Positions 56,972 through 64,000 of a DNA stretch of 64,000 bases are shown in pieces. The notes below the pieces were generated by a model. The model saw only the letters and a list, made by a program, of their open reading frames with translations, did not search any database and had not been told where the DNA came from. This DNA comes from Romanomermis culicivorax (lineage: Eukaryota > Nematoda > Enoplea > Mermithida > Mermithidae): positions 1,240,001 to 1,304,000 of the forward strand of contig CAWUHX010000034.1 of NCBI GenBank assembly GCA_963922205.1. Reading direction: 5' to 3'. The translations under genes were made by a program, and so were the position numbers. Numbering within the stretch: position 1 is the stretch's first letter; each line of letters opens with the position of its first letter.

Positions 56972-58556
56972 TGTTGGGGATGTACTTATGGTAGCAGTTC
57001 CCACATCTACGCAAAATTGGTGAATCGACAAAGTCACGATTCAACCAAAAAGAAGTTGTTTATTCATTCTACAATTCCGGTGTATTGTGGGCGAGTCGTG
57101 TCCGTTTTTCATAATTTTTCTTCTGCACCCAGTAAAGGGGAGCTTCGACAGCCCGACACATATTTGCATAATAATATTATATTATTATTATTATTATAAT
57201 TATTCAATATTTTATTATTATTTTATTACTCATGCAGTGAGTGGAAGTGGGAGCCGACTTACACAGGATCTATTGCCAAGGTGAAGCTTCAGCTCCCCTG
57301 GACAATAGTGTAGTGAGTTCTCTGTATTTGTGTGAACCTTTAGGAGGCATTTGGGGAGACCCTGAGTGCCCTTTGATTGCAAGAGTTAGAGTTTCCAGTT
57401 ACTTATTAGTGACCATGGCTGTGCACAGGGGGGGCCGCCGCCCCCCCCCCATTGAGGCAGTTACTCTAAACCGAAAAGATGCATTTTGGTGGACTTTAAA
57501 AGGTCAAAATCTCAAAATTTTCCGGCACTTTGCGCCGATGATGGATATAATTATAACTATATTCTATCAGGTGCGGCCGTTAGCATATCTACTTCGACTT
57601 ACTAATTAATGCTCAACAGTTTCTATCAATCAAGTTAGCTCGTTTCATTTTCTAATCGTTTACAGTCAATTATGTCACCGAAAATAGAGATTTTTCATCA
57701 AGTCTCTCAATTTTTCTCTTGATGATTGGAATTTTTTAAACATTTGCAATCTGAACTTTTGCGTTTATTGAAGGTGGAAATTGAAGACATTACTCCGGAA
57801 CACGATTTCAAAACATTTGTTCACGAATTATCTGTTGGAGAAATTTATTTTTCAGCCTTTTAGAATACAAAAACCCGAAAATTTTTCTGGTGCTCAGCGC
57901 CGGAATGGGAGATAAATTATGCTTCATCAGTCTGATTTTAATTTATTCCCCAACGTTATGAAAGTTCATTTTCCAGCATTTTAGAAAATGAAAATCAAAA
58001 AATTTTTCCCGCGCTCCACGCCGGACCATTCTATAGAACACCAATGTATTCTTCATGAGCTCATTTTGACTAACATAACCAGAATTTTCTCAATTTTTTC
58101 CTCATTTTTGCAGGTATCTGACTACAAATACAACAAAATGCTTGGGTATGCTCCTAAAATGCATAAAAAAGCATCTGAAGCCACATTATAAGCGTTTTTA
58201 AAAATGTGGAAAATTTTTGGAAAATGAGGAAAAAAATTTTGGGTCCCGTTCTCATGTGGAAAAAATCTTTGAGGAAAAAACGGTGATGCACACAGTATAT
58301 CCATGTAAGATCAACATTTTCTGGGGCTATTCAGTGAAAAAATCAGTCGGCCCCCCCATGAAAAAATCCTGCGCACGGCCCTGTTAGTGACTGAAGGTTG
58401 TGTTTATTTCTGCTTGAGGACTGTTGCACTGTGTTTAGTTGATTGTTAATAGGAAGCTCCTTTGAGTGACCTACAGTAGTCAGTTGGATACAAGCCAATA
58501 GTACTTGAGTTATATTGCTGACATCTTTTGACCTAAGCAGAGAGATAAACATAACA
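56972..58556 (+). repeat. Element D 5' LTR, interrupted by a hAT element
   Basis: Begins TGTTGGGGATGTAC and ends ATAACA just before the primer-binding site at 58559. Without the hAT insertion and one duplication it is about 607 bp. No 3' LTR is present in the window, so the element is truncated after its protease. Confidence 0.65.
57414..58383 (+). mobile_element. 970-bp non-autonomous hAT-like element, copy 1
   Basis: CATGGCTGTGCACAGG and CCTGCGCACGGCCCTG are imperfect inverted ends (13 of 16). The perfect 8-bp duplication TTAGTGAC flanks them (57406-57413 and 58384-58391). Runs of G and C lie next to both ends. A second, inverted and truncated copy is at 62998-63920. No transposase; the 67-codon frame near 57988 is shared by both copies but has no known match. 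Confidence 0.88.
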
Positions 58557-58558
58557 AG

Positions 58559-58574
58559 TGGTGGCTTCTAACAC
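58559..58574 (+). promoter_or_regulatory. Primer-binding site of element D
   Basis: TGGTGGCTTCTAACAC, two bases after the LTR end, is complementary to a tRNA 3' end finishing in ...GTTAGAAGCCACCA. This marks the start of reverse transcription and fixes the 5' LTR limit. Confidence 0.65.
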
Positions 58575-58704
58575 TTGCAATAGGGAAGAGCGCAGAGTCA
58601 ACCGAGGTGTTACAAAACCTAAAGGTTTCTACAAAGACTTAGGACTCAAAATGTCCAGAAATGCTGAGGATTTAGCCTCTGGTATGAATTTACCGATGAG
58701 TCAG

Positions 58705-59137
58705 TTGGGATGCAATGGGTCTGACTTTTTTGAAATAATGGGTCTGGATCTACAATGTTAATTCATATAAATACATTGTATTAAAAGTATGCTTGCTCAT
58801 ATTCTATTTTGATTTATCAATTATAAAAGAAGCAATAGTCAAGTTTTTATGCTGATGTATGAATAAAACTTTATTGCTTGTCTATATTTATGCCAATTAT
58901 TTTGATGATTATGTTCAACATATAAATATTTGTTTGTAATATTTCTATTCAGGTTGAAATAAAATGTTGACACTTATATTTGTTGTATTTTAACAGTTGG
59001 TTCTCAGACCTGATACCCAATATTTTTCAATTGTAAAAATATCAGGTCTGGGTCCAGGTATTTAAAATTACTAATATCGTGTCCAAAAAAATACCAGGTA
59101 ATAACGGGTCTGGGTCTGGGTACCTGTTGCATCCCTA
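58705..59137 (+). mobile_element. 433-bp hAT-like MITE in element D leader
   Basis: Ends TTGGGATGCAA and TTGCATCCCTA are inverted, and flanks TGAGTCAG (58697-58704) and TGAGTCGG (59138-59145) differ at one base. The interior is AT-rich. It splits a short leader frame (58558-58761) from gag. Confidence 0.75.
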
Positions 59138-59170
59138 TGAGTCGGATAAATTTTTCCCACTGCCTGTAGT

Positions 59171-61270
59171 ATGAGCAAGCAGAAAGGCTCTGACTCAAGT
59201 GCCATAAGCCAGAGGGCTGAGGTAAAATTGGACCCAGTAAGCATGCCCAATTCCACAGCGCCTATAATGGTCAATAATAATATCAATAATATGGCCGCGG
59301 CAAAGGAACTATTGACTGCGGATGATAGAGATGCTCAAATAATGGCGCCTATTGATAGAAGGCACAAATTGGCCAAGGATCAAATTGATCCATTTATTGA
59401 TCAATTCAAAGAAGAACGTTTTGGACGACCTCGACAACAATTTGACACATACCATTGGGAGTACGTCAACGAAAATTTCGAGGCTATTTGGGACAAGTAT
59501 CGTCATGATCCCTTGGATGATGTACGATTCGAAATGAGTCAAAAGGAGGATGAAATTTGATGGCTAAACGTCAAAATTGACAAAATGGCCGATTCAATGA
59601 TCAGAGTCCAAGGACTTATGGAAGGATTCATCCTGGATCAAAAGAAGAAGGATATCCGGGTGAGTAAGACTACAGATAGACTATTGCAAACTCAGGGTAT
59701 AAGTAGAACTTTGCCAATGACGTCTGCAACCTGTATTGCTGTATTGCAAAGGTTATAGCAGATAGAAGCAGATGAGTCAGAGCAAAAGTTCACAGTCAAA
59801 CCTGCTGTGAAATCAAAGGCTTCTATGGAAAAACGGGTAACTGAACCCCTTGGTGTTTGAGAACAAGCAAGTGATATAGTTGCTCAATTTTTCCAAGAGG
59901 CTGATGAGGAAGCAGCAGGCAGTCAATGGGAAAGCAAAGATACTACATTGAAGCACAAATGATCTAAAAAGTCCACACGAGGAAATTCATCAGATTCTGA
60001 TGACTCCTCAGTGGATGGATTGGAGCCTACTGTGTCAGATATAGTGAAGGTTGTGAAGCCAAGGCTACTCCTTGATGACATGACTGAAACACAAGTTCCC
60101 AGCTTCCTAAATGATCTAGAAGCAGAGTTTACATCAGAGACTATGGATAAAATGAAGCTGGCTGCTTTACGAGCACTTTCCAAGGGAGTATCGAAAGCTA
60201 CTGCCAAAAGGTTCAAGAGTTGCAAAAAAGCCCCAAGAAAGTTGCTTAAAGTGCAAGCTCCAGATTCAAATGTCGGTATGCAAACTAGGGAGCTGATGAA
60301 CATAAAGCAGAAGTTTGATGAACCTCCAGTGAAATTCTCGGAGAGAATTAGTGTGCTAGTAGATTATATCCAAATAAGACTGAAGAGTTCAGAGAGTGCT
60401 TCCTAATTGATACTTTTTTGTAAAAAGCATCTGAGGAGTATCAGATGGAACTGCTGGATCAAAGAGAGAAGTATGAAGCATGACATAATCTGGCAGAGGA
60501 TAAGCACAAAATAGATAAGCGGAATACAGCTGCTTATAAAAAGAGAGGAACGACTGAATCTCCAATTGTGATAAATGAGGTGACTATGGGTGAAGGGCAA
60601 GCTGAAGTGGCTTATGTCGGTAGAAATAAATTTGGCAATGCCCCACAGAGGCAGTTTCAAAATAAAGCTATGTGACAACAAGCAAGAAAAGAGAAGCAAG
60701 CCCCGATCCTAGTGTCAGAAAAGAAGGATTCCGATACTTCTGTAGAGGAGAATAGCTCACAGGGGACTCAAATGGATACTACTCCCCAAAAGGGAAAAGA
60801 GCCTGAGGAACCTAGCAGTGATTCTGTTCTGTCAAAGTTATCACAGGAGATTGCGAAGTTGGCTCAATGTTACCAGGAAATAAGCCAAAAAAACTGATGC
60901 CAAATTGAATGAAATTTCTGCCAAAGTTAATAAGGGCAAACCCCGAAAACCTGGTGGAAAAGAGTTCATGAAACCATATTGCTGATACCATAGAAATAAT
61001 TCTCATGAAACGTCCCAATGTACCCTTCAATGGAAAAATGCACAAGGATGTAATTGGGATGATCAATATGGTGAGAACAGAGGTTTCAGGCGACAGTTTG
61101 GAGGCTTTAGAGGAGGATATGTTGGCAGGAGCAGTAGAGGAGCTCATGCTGTAGGTTATTATGGTGATACTATGGATTATGATACTTATCAACAATTCAT
61201 TGATCACCAGAATAGATTGCGGAATGAGCAACTTTATATGGGACTACAACTGCCAGCCCTAGCCAACAGC
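59171..61270 (+). pseudogene. Element D gag with many in-frame TGA codons and a CHHC zinc knuckle
   Basis: From MSKQKGSDSS the frame-2 reading continues to 60406, through TGA at 59558, 59858 and 59960. It has a capsid-like helical part (PSFLNDLEAEF, RELMNIKQKFDEPPVKF). It then shifts to frame 1 (about 60424-60897, with TGA at 60481 and 60673) and back to frame 2, where YC-stop-YHRNNSHETSQC (TGA at 60983) is a C-X2-H-X4-H-X4-C knuckle. A Gly/Arg-rich segment (RRQFGGFRGGYVGRSSRG) follows. In most cases CGA is the sense codon that TGA would have replaced. Confidence 0.7.
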
Positions 61271-61272
61271 TG

Positions 61273-62024
61273 ATGATCACAGCTCCCCCTCAAGGTCAGG
61301 TTCAAATCAGTAGCTCTAGCCCAAGTGTGCAAGCAGTTTCCAGTAGTCAACCATCCACGTTAAGTCAGACAGAGTTAGGATCTGCTGGAAGTGTTAATAG
61401 CATTGCCACTACGGGTCAAGGTGTTAGTGAGATGAAATGGCCTGGAGTATTGAAGTGTGCCATGATGAAAGAAGAACATTCAAAGGTTACAAAGGGGTTC
61501 AAGCATGGGATAATTCCAAATCAGGAGGAACGATTAAGGTTTTCTAAGTTTCCTCAAACTCTCCCATTTCAAACACCAAGGCTTTAGTGGATACTGGTGC
61601 TCAGTGTTTGGTGATGTCTTTATGGTTTTTTAAAAAAGCTTTTGATGAAGAATATACCAGATACCCTGACATACTAAAAGTCACTGTTGCTGATGGTGCA
61701 GTAGTACATGCACATGGTTACATCCAATTTAAAATGCATTGTGAATTTGGAGTTTTCTTGGTGAAGGCCATAATCATTCCAAATGCAGAGGAAAATCTTA
61801 TAATTGGAACAGATTTTTTAGCACATCCAGATGTTGGAGCGATGATGAATTTTGGTAAAGGTATCATGAAGCTTAATGGAGTTCACAAAGCTATAAGTGT
61901 TGTACCTAAAGATCACGCAAGTCATATACAAGCTATTGATTGTATAGGGGAAGAACCTATAGTACATTCAATTCCTGAAGAGGATCAATACCCCAGGATA
62001 TGCCAATTAGGTATAGTGGTTTGA
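61273..62024 (+). pseudogene. Element D retropepsin region
   Basis: A Ser/Thr/Gln-rich linker (61273-61587, frame 1) is followed, after a frameshift near 61580, by ALVDTGAQCLVMS in frame 3 with an intact DTGA, and by LIIGTDFLAHPDVGAMMNF near 61799-61855, the second half of a retropepsin. It is clearly related to the protease of family B at 21960-21600 but keeps its catalytic residues. RT, RNase H and integrase are absent: the similarity stops at the frame end (62024). Confidence 0.75.
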
Positions 62025-62997
62025 GTGGTGTCATGTAGGAAAGTATACATACCACACACTGTTGTTTTCAGCACGACATCTTTAGCTAAATGGCTAAAAC
62101 AACTAAAATTTTTTTAGCTAAAGGCTAAAATTTTTATTTCGCTCAAACGTGATACACTGATTGTTTTTTAAATATTAAACAGGTTATGTAAGGTGTTTTC
62201 AAGAGTTATGTTATCACTTCAGGAACAAAACAAATATTTTTGTTTGAAATTTTGAAATGCTGATAACAAGCTAACTTTTTATAGACTCGTTAGTTAGCTC
62301 TTACTGTAACAATTACTTCTAGATGCCTACTAAAATTAAATTCTGTAAATGATTAGGTAAATTCAGTTCATTTAGTTGTAATTTTTTGCAGGTTTTTTGT
62401 AATTGTTTTGACTCTGATAATATCCTATCTGTATACAGGGAGTCCACCACTATTCCATAATGAAATTCCCTGACTTTTTTAGGTTTTTTCCAGAATTTTT
62501 TCCCAATTTCCAGGTATTTATTGATTTTGTTTCACATACGAGTGCTTTCAATAAAAATGAAATGAGCATTTACAACGTTTATTCGCTAAGCACATAATGT
62601 CAATAGGATGACTATATAAATTTCTTCAACTCTGCAATTTGCAAATCAATAGCATTTTTTTCTGACATCACAGTTTCTTCTAGATGACGTTTCTTATGCT
62701 GCAATTTTTTGACTTCTAACTCAGCGTTTTTCGGTTTTCTTTTTGTTGCTTTGATTCAACTTTCCCATTAATATGTGTTTGGTAGACATATAAAATATAA
62801 ACACAGTTAATGTGTGTACTTGGACAATGGCTTGACAAGAGGCTTCATCAAATTATTTAAAAAACATATCTGCCTGTGAAGTGATTATTTTGTTTGTGTG
62901 TTAATTTTATTTTTATCATTGAATTTTTTGTAACATTTTCGTAGAAGAAACTTTTTATAGCCTCGATTTAGTAGTGTTTCGATTAATTATCAGCACC
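62025..62997. other. Interval with no supported gene
   Basis: Begins with TTTAGCTAAATGGCTAAAAC-type self-inverted words (62078-62140). Later it has ACAGGGAGTCCACCAC...CCCTGACTTTTT (62437-62480), which may be a MITE end. No coding frame is convincing. Confidence 0.3.
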
Positions 62998-63920
62998 ATT
63001 TTTTTCCTCGAAGATTTTTTCCACATGAGAACCGGACCCAAAATTTTTTTCCTCGTTTTTAAAAATGTTTACAATGTGGCTAGGGATGCTTTTTTATGCA
63101 TTTTAGGGGCATACCCAAGCATTTTATTGTATTTGTAGTCAGAAACCTGCAAAAATGAGGAAGAAATTGAGAAAATTCTGGTTATGTTAGTCAAAAAGAG
63201 CTCATGAAGACTATATTGGTGAATGGTGTTCAATAGGAGCGGATAAAGCAAGTTAACGATAGACTTCTCATGAATTTATCTCTTATCAACATTTCTGTGA
63301 TTCTGATTAGAATCATGTAATTTTAATTAGTTCTTGGTCCGGCATGCAGCTCCCGAAAATTTTTTGGATTTTTACTCTCTAAAATCCTGGAAAATGAACC
63401 TTCATAACATTGGGGAATAAATTAAAATCAGAGGGATGAAGTGTAATTTGCTCCCCATTCTGGCCCAGAGCGCGGGAAAAATTTTTGGGTTTTTATATTC
63501 TAGAATGCTGAAAAATAAATCTCTCCAACAGATAATTCGTGAACAAAAGTTTTAAAATCGCAGTCTATAAAGATGTCTTCAATTTCCACTTTCCATAAAT
63601 GCAAAAGTTTAGATTGCAAAAATTTAAAAAATTCCAATCATCCAGAGAAAAAATTGAGAGAATTGATGAAAAATCTTTCTTTTCGGCGACATAATTGACT
63701 GTAAACGATTAGAAAATGAAACGAGCTAGCTTGATTGATGGAAACTGTTGAGCATTAATTAGTAAGTCGAAGTAGATATGCTAACGGTATTGCCTGATAG
63801 AATATAAATATCATTATACCCATGACTGGCATGAAGCGCCGGAAAATTTTGAGATTTTCACCTTTTAAAGTCCACCAAAATGCATCTTTTCGGTTTAGAG
63901 TTCCCCAAAATTTTTTCCAC
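62998..63920 (-). mobile_element. Inverted, truncated copy of the 970-bp hAT-like element
   Basis: The reverse complement follows 57466-58285 block by block: the CTCTAAACCGAAAAGATGCA region, GTAAACGATTAGAAAATG, the TGGGTATGCTCC-like stretch and TCCACATGAGAAC. Neither TIR is present. The sequence after 63905 repeats part of the same end, suggesting a local duplication continuing past the window. Confidence 0.7.
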
Positions 63921-64000
63921 AATGAGAACCATACCCAAAATTTTTTCTCTCATTCCGAAATTTTTTTTTTCAAGAGACCTAATTTGAGGAAAAAAACAGT

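Noticed and set aside
57988-58191. 67-codon frame shared with 63069-63251
   Set aside because: The similarity comes from two copies of one hAT-like element. Nothing suggests protein-level constraint.

Overview
The window looks like a repeat-dense invertebrate genome. One host gene has spliceosomal introns, and most of the rest is nested, decaying transposable elements. The style of the large retroelement polyprotein at 27-32 kb and the mix of LTR families remind me of mermithid (clade I) nematodes such as Romanomermis. That is recall, not a search result, and should be treated as a hint only. I saw no tRNA, rRNA, CRISPR array or prokaryotic feature.

Layout. 1-6.8 kb: the 3' part of a Ty3/gypsy-like element, family A, with two successive retropepsin-like domains, RT, RNase H, integrase and a 1.4-kb 3' LTR. 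6.8-11.3 kb: a knot of AT-rich, inverted-repeat DNA elements with TIR GGCCGATG, holding a solo LTR, a 245-bp TA-flanked MITE and a displaced LTR piece. 11.3-14.05 kb: a family A LTR on the minus strand, split by a 1.7-kb element whose ends are a 17-bp minisatellite. 15.0-24.6 kb (minus): a family A fragment, then a second gypsy family (B) with gag, protease, RT/RNase H and integrase, all broken. 25-35 kb: a TATA-bearing LTR-like repeat present in two inverted copies, more family A pieces, and an uncharacterised open frame of about 1,270 codons (family C) interrupted by a hAT insertion.

40.5-52.1 kb (minus): the one recognisable host gene, a zinc transporter of the ZnT5/SLC30A5 type. I could follow 14 coding exons with consistent phases and GT-AG introns, giving 755 residues plus an unseen 5' exon. 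Its largest intron (5,068 bp) is filled with non-autonomous hAT insertions.

54-64 kb: small MITEs, a LINE endonuclease fragment cut by a third LTR retroelement (D) with a primer-binding site, gag with several in-frame TGA codons and a protease, and two copies of another hAT element.

Seven hAT-like insertions are defined here by 8-bp target duplications, and none encodes a visible transposase. Older retroelement copies differ from better-kept ones largely by CpG to TpG/CpA changes, and most of their stops are TGA where CGA would fit. This suggests cytosine methylation acting on transposons. The host gene is the functional unit; the surroundings record many rounds of insertion, inversion and point decay.
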